The position numbers and the translations under genes were made by a program. From assembly GCA_964555645.1 (NCBI GenBank), contig CAZKTA010000023.1:1-47348 (forward strand): a stretch of 47,348 bases of DNA, in the 5' to 3' direction. The stretch's first letter is position 1; every line of letters begins with the position of its first letter. A model generated the notes under the pieces. The model was not told the DNA's origin. It was given only the letters and a program-made list of their open reading frames with translations, and did not search any database. This document shows, one piece after another, positions 25,263-33,581 of the stretch. Source of the stretch: DTLC01 sp964555645. Its GTDB lineage: Bacteria > Verrucomicrobiota > Verrucomicrobiia > Limisphaerales > DTLC01.

Positions 25263-27827
25263 CTACTGTTTTCGGAGCCTGTAAAAGCGGCGCGCGTCGG
25301 TAATGACATTGGTCACAACGAACTTGTCGCCAACGATCACAGGTGGGAACGCTACTGGCGTCCAGCTTGTTGCAGGAAGGTTTGTGCTGTATTCAAGGGC
25401 AAAGCCAAGCGCATTTGTGGACCACCGTAGCACAAAGTTTGTCGCATACCGTGCGTACTCTAAAACAACTGGTAACTCCGGTGCCACGCTTATTGGTACA
25501 CCCTTGACAATGCAATTGTTTGCCGCATCCACAACGTACAGACAGCCTGCTTGGTCAACTGCAATTCCAACTGGCGATGCAAACAATGCCTGCGTGCCTA
25601 TACCGTCTGCACCACCTTTGACACCTGCTAAACCGCCTATGGTTGTTACCGTTCCACTCTGCGTCACCATACGGACGGTGCAGTTCTCGGTATCCGCAAC
25701 GAATAAATTACCCGAGCTGTCTAAAGCCAACGCCGTCGGCTCGCGGAACCGTGCTTGGTAGCCTGTGCCATCGTTTGTGCCGGCTATACCGGGCATGCCT
25801 GCGAGTGTGGTCACAAGTCCCGCCGAACTGATTTTTCGAATTGCATGGTTGCCCGCATCTGCCACAAAAACATTACCAGCAGTGTCAACAACAACACCGA
25901 CCGGTCTATTAAACCTTGCAGACGTAGCTGGGCCATCGTTAGTGCCCGGCACACCTGCCAGGCCGGCAAACGTGGTCACAGTGCCATAGGGGGTTACCTT
26001 CCGAATCACGTGATTCCATTCATCTGCAACGTAGAGTGTGCCGAAGTTGTCAAGAGCAACACCGCGTGGGTGAAAGAACCGCGCCGTAGACCCTGTGCCG
26101 TCATTTGTACCATGTACACGGGCCAGACCAGCCAGCGTTGTCACAGACAAGTACTGCCCGGACGGGACAGCTTTTCTGATCGTGTGATTAAACGAATCAG
26201 CGATATAAACGGTTCCGTCGGTGTGAACCGCTACACTCACAGGCCGGTAAAACCGCGCGGCGCCACCAAGCCCATCGTTCGTGCCCTGCGTTAGGGGTAG
26301 CCCAGCCACCGTGAACACATTACCTGTGGTTGATACTACTCGGATTGTGTGATTCCAATAATCCGCTACAAATAAATCACCGGTACTGTTCAGCGCTAAC
26401 CCATGTGGCCGATTAAACCGCACAAAAATACCAACACCGTCGTTCGTACCGCTTGCTTCGGGCGTGCCTGCAATTGTGGTTACCTCCCAGCCTGTTGCAG
26501 TCGTGACCAGCCTGCGGATTGCGTGATTCCATTCGTCTGCCAGGAACACCTCCCCACTGGTGCCAACGCATAGCCCGGCGGGATAGAAAAACTGCGCAAC
26601 GTTGCCCGGGCCGTCTGCAAAGCCAAAGCTGCCAGGTTTACCTGCGACTGTTGTTACCTCGCCCGCTGATGATACTTGTCTGATGGTGTGATTTAGGGCA
26701 TCCGACACAAGCAGATTACCCGAGTTGTCAAAATCAATACTATTTGGGCAGAAAAAGCGAGCGGCCATCCCCGTGCCATCGTTTGTCCCTAGTTCGCCGG
26801 CGAGACCGGCAAGGGTTGTTACCAAACCCGCCTGTGTAATTTTTCGAATGGCGTGATTGTAGGTATCAGCCACATAAATGTTACCCATGCTATCCGTCGT
26901 CAAATCATAAGGTGCGCGAAACCGCGCTGCGTTACCGACTCCGTCATTCGTGCCGAATTCACCCGCTAACCCTGCAAGTGTTGTCACGAACCAATTGGTG
27001 CCGATAGGAGTTATTTTGCGGATGGTATTGTTGTTGGCATCTGAAACGTAAACGTTACCGGCGCTGTCAGTGGCCACGCCGGTTGGTAGATTAAACCGCG
27101 CCTCGGCACCGGCACCGTCGTTGGTACCGTAAACGCCAGGTGACCCGGCGAGAGTTGTTACCGCCCAGTTCGTCCCCACAAGCAACAGCTTTCTTATAGT
27201 GTGATTCTCGCTGTCGGCTACGTAGATGGTGCCTGAACCATCTAGAGCAAGCCCAATCGGTGTATTAAACAAAGCCGTGCTGCCGACACCGTCGTTTGTG
27301 CCGCTGACACCTGGTGTCCCAGCCAAGGTCGTCACAACCCAATTCGTTCCTGAAAGCGCAAGTTTTCTGATCGTATGGTTCGCTGAATCAGCCACGTAAA
27401 TATTGCCATAGGCGTCGATGGCTGTGCCCTTTGGCAACTCAAATCGCGCAACGCGCCCTATCCCATCCGCATTTCCCGGTCCACCAGACTTTCCAACAAA
27501 GTTCGTCCAAGTGTAAGTCGGCGCTGCCCAACCCTTCACACACCCGCTAACCGCAACCAGCACACAGAGCAAGACTTTAGCCAAGCACGCCCGAGGTTTG
27601 CATGAGGCCCACCACCGGAGTAGCGTTTCCCTATCCGCAAAAAAGTTAGTACTTGTACCGTGCCTGCCAACTGCCCGTTTGCCCCACAGAGCAGACGGCC
27701 TCGGTGCCTGATGCAATGCCGATACACAAGATTGGATCAATTCGACGAAAATCATTTTTGCGAAAATGCGCTTTTTTGATTTACAACGTTCCTGCTTAGC
27801 GGTCCCCTGCTGAATATGATGCCTCAT
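25263..27827 (-). CDS. NHL-repeat (beta-propeller) secreted protein
   Basis: A protein of up to 854 residues with twelve NHL-type repeats of about 55 residues. Each repeat reads roughly A-R-F-x-x-P-x-G-x-A-x-D-x-x-G-N-x-Y-V-A-D-x-x-N-H-x-I-R-K, and each is joined to the next by A-G-x-x-G-x-x-G-T-N-D-G. Twelve blades suggest two six-bladed propellers. The last 70 residues form the F-x-L-E-Y-S-T-N-L-x-x-x-x-W-x-P-V ... R-R-F-Y-R-L module seen in other exported proteins of this phylum. The start is uncertain: ATG at 27827 or 27755 gives a long, odd lead, whereas a TTG at 27584 starts right at a good export signal (A-K-V-L-L-C-V-L-V-A-V-S-G-C). Binding partner unknown; NHL propellers bind proteins, RNA or sugars, or act enzymatically. 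Confidence 0.88.
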   Translation of the reverse strand: MRHHIQQGTAKQERCKSKKRIFAKMIFVELIQSCVSALHQAPRPSALWGKRAVGRHGTSTNFFADRETLLRWWASCKPRACLAKVLLCVLVAVSGCVKGWAAPTYTWTNFVGKSGGPGNADGIGRVARFELPKGTAIDAYGNIYVADSANHTIRKLALSGTNWVVTTLAGTPGVSGTNDGVGSTALFNTPIGLALDGSGTIYVADSENHTIRKLLLVGTNWAVTTLAGSPGVYGTNDGAGAEARFNLPTGVATDSAGNVYVSDANNNTIRKITPIGTNWFVTTLAGLAGEFGTNDGVGNAARFRAPYDLTTDSMGNIYVADTYNHAIRKITQAGLVTTLAGLAGELGTNDGTGMAARFFCPNSIDFDNSGNLLVSDALNHTIRQVSSAGEVTTVAGKPGSFGFADGPGNVAQFFYPAGLCVGTSGEVFLADEWNHAIRRLVTTATGWEVTTIAGTPEASGTNDGVGIFVRFNRPHGLALNSTGDLFVADYWNHTIRVVSTTGNVFTVAGLPLTQGTNDGLGGAARFYRPVSVAVHTDGTVYIADSFNHTIRKAVPSGQYLSVTTLAGLARVHGTNDGTGSTARFFHPRGVALDNFGTLYVADEWNHVIRKVTPYGTVTTFAGLAGVPGTNDGPATSARFNRPVGVVVDTAGNVFVADAGNHAIRKISSAGLVTTLAGMPGIAGTNDGTGYQARFREPTALALDSSGNLFVADTENCTVRMVTQSGTVTTIGGLAGVKGGADGIGTQALFASPVGIAVDQAGCLYVVDAANNCIVKGVPISVAPELPVVLEYARYATNFVLRWSTNALGFALEYSTNLPATSWTPVAFPPVIVGDKFVVTNVITDARRFYRLRKQ

Positions 27828-28484
27828 TTTCTTGTCCCATCTATCTGTTTGTTGCGGTTTTAGCTCGGCTGTTCACAATTATGCTTGTTGAGTGCTCATA
27901 CCCCCAACGCACAATGGCTGCTTCAAACCCAACACCGAAATACCAGCTCCTCTAGCACACACGGTCGTAAGTTTCTTTTAAGCAGCCTCATATCCCAACC
28001 CAGTGCAACTAAGCATACCCGATGTTTGGGGTTCCGCAACTGGTATAGTAATCTTCCATATGATGCTTGTCCGGTTTGATACGTAGAATGCACTGTAAGC
28101 GTTTCACACATCAGCTCTTCCGCAAGCGGTGCGTGCCATGCAGGCTTGAGGGTATTTGGATCTCCCTGCGTTAGCTCCTTATGATAACCATGTGCGAGTG
28201 CACCGGTGAAGGTCCAGGTCAGCAGCTGGATTGAGCCCGCCCACTTAATCCCAAATACCCACCGCAATTGTGCAACTAAAGATGCCAACTGCTGCCACGC
28301 CGGGCATTCTTTGCCGGGTCCACACGGCCAAGCTGTTCTACACCGTGCTAGTTGAGTCTGGGTTATCGTTCCAAAGCTGGGCGCGGATACTCTTGTGTGT
28401 GCTGCTACCCTGCCCTCCAGGAAAGAATCCGAAGGTTCTTCGCCTCAACCGTGTGTTCCCCTACAGTGAACAGCAAAAGTAACA
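27828..28484. other. Intergenic region, no gene recognised
   Basis: About 650 bases. A minus-strand frame of 121 residues (27923-28288) is open but has no recognisable motif and an atypical composition. The promoter for the NHL gene should be at the left end. I see no tRNA or repeat array. Confidence 0.4.
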
Positions 28485-29234
28485 CTAGAAGTTAAACAGT
28501 TTCTCCGGCACGTGAACAATATCGAATGGCTTCAGGTAAAACGGTGTTGAGGCCTTGCCTTCAAGCGCCTTTTTCAGGTTCAACCTGTACGTCACTTGCG
28601 TGCCGTTCTCGATTCGTAGGACTGTGACAGCTTTGGGCTGTGCACGGGTGAAATCGAACCCACCGGCCTCCATTATCGCATCGAGCGCTGTCAACGGTCT
28701 GTCCATCGCGATTCGGCCAGGCCGCAATACCGCCCCCGATACATAGACACTCGCCGACGACGACATTACGGCCACGGTTAACTGATTTACTTTGAGCACA
28801 CGCTCGTATGCTTGCATCAGTTCGCTCTGCAGTTCGGATGGTGTTTTACCTGCGGCTTTTACCGTGCCGATCAGCGGCATGACAATCGTGCCGTCGAGCT
28901 GCACTTTTGCGACCGTGTTCAAATTCGTTTCAATTTCAAACGTGATACGCAGAACATCACCCTCTTGAAGCTTGGCCAGCGTAAAAGCTTTGGGCACCAG
29001 AGCTGTTCCGGCTGCAGAAACATTGGTGCTAGAGGCACCTGATACTTGGATGGTTTCCTGCCCTGTCGTTACCGGCACGGGCACAAACGCAGCCTGTTGG
29101 TCTGATGAACGAGTAGCACAACCGACCAAACCCAAGAGCAAGACTCCAAACACACAGACTGTCAATGAGCCAGCCCAGTATAACGTCGTGTTGGGCCAAC
29201 ACCTGAAACATTCTTTGGACGTTTCCGTTTTCAT
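28485..29234 (-). CDS. Polysaccharide biosynthesis/export lipoprotein (Wza-like, SLBB)
   Basis: A 249-residue outer-membrane lipoprotein of the Poly_export family, which forms the channel for capsule or exopolysaccharide export. The signal peptide ends at L-V-G-C (lipobox), followed by A-T-R-S-S. The Poly_export domain begins at L-Q-E-G-D-V-L-R-I-T-F-E and has V-Q-L-D-G-T-I-V-M-P-L-I-G-T-V-K-A-A-G-K-T. A single SLBB domain follows (V-Y-V-S-G-A-V-L-R-P-G-R-I), then L-T-A-L-D-A-I-M-E-A-G-G-F. It is shorter than E. coli Wza (about 380), as usual for one-SLBB members. The ATG at 29234 starts the signal peptide; 14 upstream codons are open but not needed. It follows the beta-barrel gene by 115 bases on the same strand. 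Confidence 0.92.
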   Translation of the reverse strand: MKTETSKECFRCWPNTTLYWAGSLTVCVFGVLLLGLVGCATRSSDQQAAFVPVPVTTGQETIQVSGASSTNVSAAGTALVPKAFTLAKLQEGDVLRITFEIETNLNTVAKVQLDGTIVMPLIGTVKAAGKTPSELQSELMQAYERVLKVNQLTVAVMSSSASVYVSGAVLRPGRIAMDRPLTALDAIMEAGGFDFTRAQPKAVTVLRIENGTQVTYRLNLKKALEGKASTPFYLKPFDIVHVPEKLFNF

Positions 29235-29349
29235 AATTCCTGCACAATGCACGTTTTTTGTGATACGCAGCTCCAATGCGTTCCGGTTACCGCTAAGTTA
29301 AAACCTCCGTGCGGCAACGTTGTTTTGACGGACTCGAGTTTTTCACTGG

Positions 29350-30615
29350 CTAAAACCTGTACATGGCCGAAACTATCACAGCGTTCTGCCTGTAATCCAA
29401 ATCATTTACGTCCGAATCACGTTTCACGAATCTATAACTTAGCCCTGCGGTGAGCCGGCGCAACACTTGGTAGTTGATACCTACATTGAGACCGTACCTA
29501 TCGAACGTCTCGCTCAGTACGACCGTTCGCGGTTGCTTACCGTTTTCGTAAAAGACGCTCATATTAAGCGCGGCATATTTGTAAAAAGCCCATGAACCGC
29601 CGTACCTAACTGATAACAGCTCCATAAATTGTCCCCCCAACCAAAAGCTCTGTCGTACTTGCCGGTCCACGCCCAAACTATGTGAAATTGCACGGGTAAG
29701 ACGGTGCCGCATTTCGACGCCACAATAGTACGAGTGGAGATCTCGAGCCTCGCCTGTCAACGGGCTTTCGTCTGCCGAATACAAAACGTACCCGCTGCGC
29801 ATGTTCAGCTCGATGTCACGGGTCAACTGCCATTGAAGGAACGGACCTATGCTTACTCCGATATTGTCGGTGCTAAGTTCCGAATCATAATCTGTGAGGT
29901 CCGCGCTGACCTCGATTCCCCCAACTGTTTCATGTCCGAATCTGTAGCCGATGCGTCCGAAGAATTGTTCGGTCGAGCGGCTCAAATAATCATATTCGTC
30001 CGTCCAAGAGATAAAATTGAAGTGGCTATAGCCACCCTCAACCAACCATCGCTTCGGAGTCCACCGCGCACGGAAACCAACGGTATTTTCAAGGCGCGGA
30101 AACCTTGCCACCCTGCTGATCCCAGCCTGACCAAGCACATCCTGCGAATACTCGACTCGCTCGAACAGCGTTAAGCCAAAGTCCTTGATCGCAATGTCCC
30201 ATGCGAGTTCGGAATCAGGCGTAACAACCAATCTGCTCAAGTCCGAATGCTCAGTATAGAAATCGTATCCGGTCCCAACCCCGAAACTCAGAAGCGAATT
30301 TTGTGTGACGGGCCAGATTGCATGCACGTTAAACCGCGGGCGGTGGATAAAATCCTCTTCGGCGTTTTCCGGTCGGTAGTAGATATTGTCGTTCCATTCA
30401 AACGAATACGAAACACCAGCCTGTACAACTACCGGCCCGGCCTTAATTTGTTCTGCAAGCGCTTGTCGTGCTGCGGCTCTGGCGCCGTAAGCGCGATCAG
30501 TTTCGATTGCTGAACGCAAGGCTTCCTGACCGTTTACCAGCGCGGGCATTAGAATCACCAAGGCGGATATGCCCAATCTATAACCCAGATGCACCGAGCT
30601 GTTGTTCGTTGGCAT
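29350..30615 (-). CDS. Outer-membrane beta-barrel protein, EPS-locus type
   Basis: A 421-residue exported protein. A signal peptide (L-G-I-S-A-L-V-I-L-M-P-A-L-V-N-G-Q-E-A) is followed by a short helical part and then regularly alternating amphipathic strands rich in Tyr, Phe and Arg. Examples are V-S-Y-S-F-E-W-N-D-N-I-Y-Y-R-P and L-T-A-G-L-S-Y-R-F-V-K-R-D-S-D. It ends in V-S-A-M-Y-R-F, a terminal aromatic expected for BAM-assembled barrels. The pattern matches outer-membrane barrels often encoded beside Wza-like genes in exosortase-linked polysaccharide loci. The ATG at 30615 starts the signal peptide; 22 codons upstream are open but fit no export signal. Transport or anchoring of a secreted polysaccharide is inferred from the neighbour. 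Confidence 0.8.
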   Translation of the reverse strand: MPTNNSSVHLGYRLGISALVILMPALVNGQEALRSAIETDRAYGARAAARQALAEQIKAGPVVVQAGVSYSFEWNDNIYYRPENAEEDFIHRPRFNVHAIWPVTQNSLLSFGVGTGYDFYTEHSDLSRLVVTPDSELAWDIAIKDFGLTLFERVEYSQDVLGQAGISRVARFPRLENTVGFRARWTPKRWLVEGGYSHFNFISWTDEYDYLSRSTEQFFGRIGYRFGHETVGGIEVSADLTDYDSELSTDNIGVSIGPFLQWQLTRDIELNMRSGYVLYSADESPLTGEARDLHSYYCGVEMRHRLTRAISHSLGVDRQVRQSFWLGGQFMELLSVRYGGSWAFYKYAALNMSVFYENGKQPRTVVLSETFDRYGLNVGINYQVLRRLTAGLSYRFVKRDSDVNDLDYRQNAVIVSAMYRF

Positions 30616-31288
30616 GGGTAGCAAATTGTCGCCCAGTAGATAAGACATTAAAAGTGCCACGTCAACAAAACTCCCACGCAAAGTCTAGAAAACAGTTGCT
30701 CAGCGGACTAAGTCGTCGGCCGGAACAATACACCAATTTATCAGACCTGTTTCACAAACCAAAGCCTACAACCGTTTTCAGCGCTTGAAGTTTTACCTTG
30801 CCAAACGAGTCTAGCTGCCATCGTGTAATATCACCGCTTAGGTGTGCCAAGGGTGCATTTTTATGTCTGGATTCGGCTAGGTTGAGTAAACGGATTCGAA
30901 TACGTTTACAGAGAACAGCACCGTGAATCGCAACTGTCTTTACAAGTTCTAATCAAGTGACATTAAGAAAGACACCGCTGTGCCTAACCAAGACAGGCAT
31001 CAAATCAGCGTTCTATTCCTGCTGTGCATTTTCCATAGACCCGTGCTCGTCGCTGGATTCGAAGCATTTACATTCGCAGTGTTGGCACAGCCGAGTTTTG
31101 TACTCGATTTGGACAAACTTGCCCCGACGATTAACATGCCCCGACAAATCCCCACATTTCGAGAGCGCAGATGCACTTGTTCGGTCGCACAGCTTCGAAA
31201 TGCCCAGGTCGGTCACGACACTCGTTCAGAATGTAGAAATCAATTATGGCAACCCGATTGCTATTTCATCAATCGCCAAGGAGAAGTT
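30616..31288. other. Divergent intergenic region with a 24-bp palindrome
   Basis: Divergent promoters for the barrel gene (left) and the FN3 gene (right) must lie here. The frame of the FN3 gene is open upstream to 30980, but that part has many Cys and His residues, lacks an export signal and is probably not translated. The palindrome at 30886-30909 is described separately. Confidence 0.45.
30886..30909. promoter_or_regulatory. Near-perfect 24-bp palindrome, candidate operator
   Basis: GTAAACG, G, ATTCGAAT, A, CGTTTAC: 11 of 12 base pairs are symmetric, with only the G/A at 30893/30902 breaking it. It sits between divergent genes, 270 bases from the barrel start and 380 bases from the FN3 start. 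Size and symmetry suit a dimeric regulator, but no regulator gene is beside it. Confidence 0.45.
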
Positions 31289-32530
31289 GTGCAAGGCGTA
31301 CAAATTCAACAACGCAACTTTTGTGGTGCAGTGGGAGGTTTTGCACTGCTTGCAATTTTGGCATTGACCGCCCATGCATCGTCGGTTGTTACTCTTGTTT
31401 GGGACCCAAGCCTGGACCCACGTGTAGCCGGCTATGCAATCTGGTACGGTACAACGAGCGGCGTCTATCCGACTCGCGTTGACGTTGGTAATCGCACAAT
31501 GGTAACAATTTCAAACCTGGTCATTGGCCAGACCTACTATTTCGTCGCAACTGCGTACACTGCAGATGGCTTGGAAAGCCCGCCATCGAACGAAGTTGGA
31601 TACACCGTGCCGGGTTTGCTCTCGGTCAGTCACACCAAAGCGCGCGGCCTTGCAATGGTGCAATTTGCGGGTTATCCAGGCGAGACTGTTGCGGTTCAAG
31701 CAAGTGAAGATTTAAAGAACTGGACCACGCTTTATCAGTTGCAGCCGAGCGTAAGTCAGGTAATTAAAATTGTAGATCCTGCCTCAGCATATCTGCCAAA
31801 ACGGTTTTATCGGCTCATGGGGCCTAATGTCGGTGCCCGAAAACTTAGTCTCACGCAATTTTTGGCCTCAGCTTTGCCAAGGTTGAGCTTTGCCGCAACG
31901 CCCGGTGCTGTGGTTGAAATACAAGCCAGTGATGATCGAGTTCACTGGACAACCCTGCACAGGTTCGTTGTCACTTCGAATCAACCACTTGAATTTTTTG
32001 ATCCGACCCTAACCGATATTCCAATGCGGTTTTACCGAACTGCAGTTGGCGGCATGCCAGCCGCAGAAACAACCTACATTGGTCCTGATGCACTGCGATG
32101 TACCGTGCTTACCGGTAAAGAAATCTCAGTCATCAAGTTCTGGGGACAAGCTGGTGAAACCGTCACGGTGCAGGCCAGTGGGGACATGATAAACTGGACC
32201 TCGCTTTACGAATTGCACATCACAGCAAATAAACTGATCGAAATTGCCGACCCAGCCTCGATAAACTCACAGCAGCGATTCTACAGGCTGCTTGGGACAA
32301 ACGTTTCCAGTCGCAGACTTGAGTTGCGTCGGTATCACAAGTCTAACATGGCCAAAATCAGTTTTGTTGCGCCGCCGGGTGATGTGGTGCAATTCCAAGC
32401 CAGCGAAAACCTTGTTGATTGGATTACGCTGTACCGGGTAAAAGTTCAGACAAACCAGTGGATTGAGATCATTGATCCTGAATCAGCAACACTGCCACGC
32501 AGGTTTTATCGCCTCGCACCCGCTCAATGA
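31289..32530 (+). CDS. Secreted FN3 protein with four RFYRL-type repeats
   Basis: A 413-residue exported protein starting at a GTG, five bases after an AAGGAG ribosome-binding site (31278-31283). Signal peptide: G-A-V-G-G-F-A-L-L-A-I-L-A-L-T-A-H-A. Residues about 31-110 are a fibronectin type III domain (V-T-L-V-W-D-P-S-L-D-P-R-V-A-G-Y and Y-Y-F-V-A-T-A-Y-T-A-D-G). Four tandem modules of about 70 residues follow. Each contains a Q-A-S-x-D-x-x-x-W-T-x-L-Y core, then E-I-x-D-P-x-S and a final R-F-Y-R-L (R-F-Y-R-T in the second). The function of these modules is not known to me; secreted binding domains are likely. It is convergent with the NusG-like gene. Confidence 0.82.
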   Translation: MQGVQIQQRNFCGAVGGFALLAILALTAHASSVVTLVWDPSLDPRVAGYAIWYGTTSGVYPTRVDVGNRTMVTISNLVIGQTYYFVATAYTADGLESPPSNEVGYTVPGLLSVSHTKARGLAMVQFAGYPGETVAVQASEDLKNWTTLYQLQPSVSQVIKIVDPASAYLPKRFYRLMGPNVGARKLSLTQFLASALPRLSFAATPGAVVEIQASDDRVHWTTLHRFVVTSNQPLEFFDPTLTDIPMRFYRTAVGGMPAAETTYIGPDALRCTVLTGKEISVIKFWGQAGETVTVQASGDMINWTSLYELHITANKLIEIADPASINSQQRFYRLLGTNVSSRRLELRRYHKSNMAKISFVAPPGDVVQFQASENLVDWITLYRVKVQTNQWIEIIDPESATLPRRFYRLAPAQ

Positions 32531-32609
32531 AGCGCGCCAAGTTGTGCAGCTCTTTTGGGCTGATTTGGTACCGACCTAAACCAACCGTTTAGTGCTAGCC
32601 ACTATTCGC

Positions 32610-33266
32610 TCATGCAGGTTCAACATCAAATACGTCGAGCTTTACCGCAGCCGCTTGCCCGATAAAGTCGAGCCGGAGCAGAACAACATTTGGCCCGTAC
32701 CGTTTCTCAACCCAGCCTTCCAATCCGCGCAGTGGTCCAGACTTAATGTGTACCCTCATGCCTTCGCCAATGGCCGGGGCTAGGCGGACTTCAACTCCGG
32801 TTTGCAAGGCGAACAGGATATCTTCCAACTGTCGTTTGAACAGTTGCTGGTCGGTGACAACCAGCAGCCTAACCACACAATTGCTGCGTAGCACGACCAG
32901 GCGCTGGCTTCCATTCATCCGGAGGAAAACATACCCAGGAAACAAAGGCTTTTCGAAAACAACAGTCTTGCCACGATACCTATGTTTTACCTTGTAACAT
33001 GGCAGCGTGAATTCAACTTGCTCGCGTTCGCAATGGCGTGCGAGTTTTTTTTCGCATCGTGGCTTTGTGTGAGCGACTACCCAAACTTGCTCGTCCACAA
33101 AACCAAAATGGAAAGCAGCCTGTTGTGAGTCAAGCCTCCCGCAATATGGTTGTCCGAAGCGCTCCTTGAGTCTTAAAGACCCTAAGGCGCACCCGGTTTT
33201 GCCTTTTAGACCGACGCTCGTGGCCTCATTGCATGCACTGCCCATCGTAGAAACGCGACTCGTCAA
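32610..33266 (-). CDS. NusG-family transcription antiterminator (UpxY/RfaH-like)
   Basis: A specialised NusG paralogue that would bind RNA polymerase and allow read-through of long operons, typically capsule or EPS operons. The NGN domain starts at V-W-V-V-A-H-T-K-P-R-C-E-K-K-L-A and has the typical F-P-G-Y-V-F-L-R segment. The C-terminal KOW-like part has V-H-I-K-S-G-P-L-R-G-L-E-G-W-V. The open frame gives 218 residues. The first 56 lack NGN features, and a GTG at 33098 would give 162 residues, the normal length, though without a clear ribosome-binding site. Housekeeping nusG sits beside secE and rplK; none is here, which supports the specialised role. The likely targets, the export genes, lie 2 kb away on the same strand. 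Confidence 0.87.
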   Translation of the reverse strand: MTSRVSTMGSACNEATSVGLKGKTGCALGSLRLKERFGQPYCGRLDSQQAAFHFGFVDEQVWVVAHTKPRCEKKLARHCEREQVEFTLPCYKVKHRYRGKTVVFEKPLFPGYVFLRMNGSQRLVVLRSNCVVRLLVVTDQQLFKRQLEDILFALQTGVEVRLAPAIGEGMRVHIKSGPLRGLEGWVEKRYGPNVVLLRLDFIGQAAAVKLDVFDVEPA

Positions 33267-33581
33267 ATTACAACGCCTTAGATAGAAGATTCTGAGCTAA
33301 AGACAGATAACTGAAATTAGGCTTGCATTTTAGCGCAATATTTGCTAATTGGATGCTAACGCTTGAAACGGCCTTGGTAGAAGAAACCGGGTTATGGCAA
33401 GACGCACTTCAGCGCAAGGGTTATTTGGCGAGATTGCCGATTAAAACGGTAAGGCGTAGGCGCAAAAGTGAAGTTGCCAGTCGAAGGCCGAAAACGAAAA
33501 CCGAGTTGACGGGTTGAACAAGGCACTGTACCCGGGCACGGGTCCGGGAGACCGGCCTAAAACGAGTAGGATTAACCTATC
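33267..33581. other. Gap upstream of histidine kinase gene, no gene recognised
   Basis: A 64-codon frame (33323-33517) with a basic tail is open but unlike anything I know. The promoters of the kinase and the NusG-like gene should be here. A short GC-rich inverted word near 33535-33556 (CCGGGCACGGGTCCGGGAGACCGG) could pair imperfectly. Confidence 0.35.

Noticed and set aside
28150..28260. 10-bp inverted repeat GGGTATTTGG/CCAAATACCC
   Set aside because: Arms are 91 bases apart and several such repeats are expected by chance.
27923..28288. Minus-strand 121-codon frame
   Set aside because: No motif, no plausible start signal, and residue use unlike the true genes nearby.
20608..32530. CRISPR-like regularity in the repeat-protein genes
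   Set aside because: The periodicity is in codons (about 165 bases in the NHL gene) and diverged at DNA level; no short identical repeats with unique spacers are present.
33323..33517. Small basic 64-codon frame before the kinase
   Set aside because: No similarity that I recognise and no clear ribosome-binding site.
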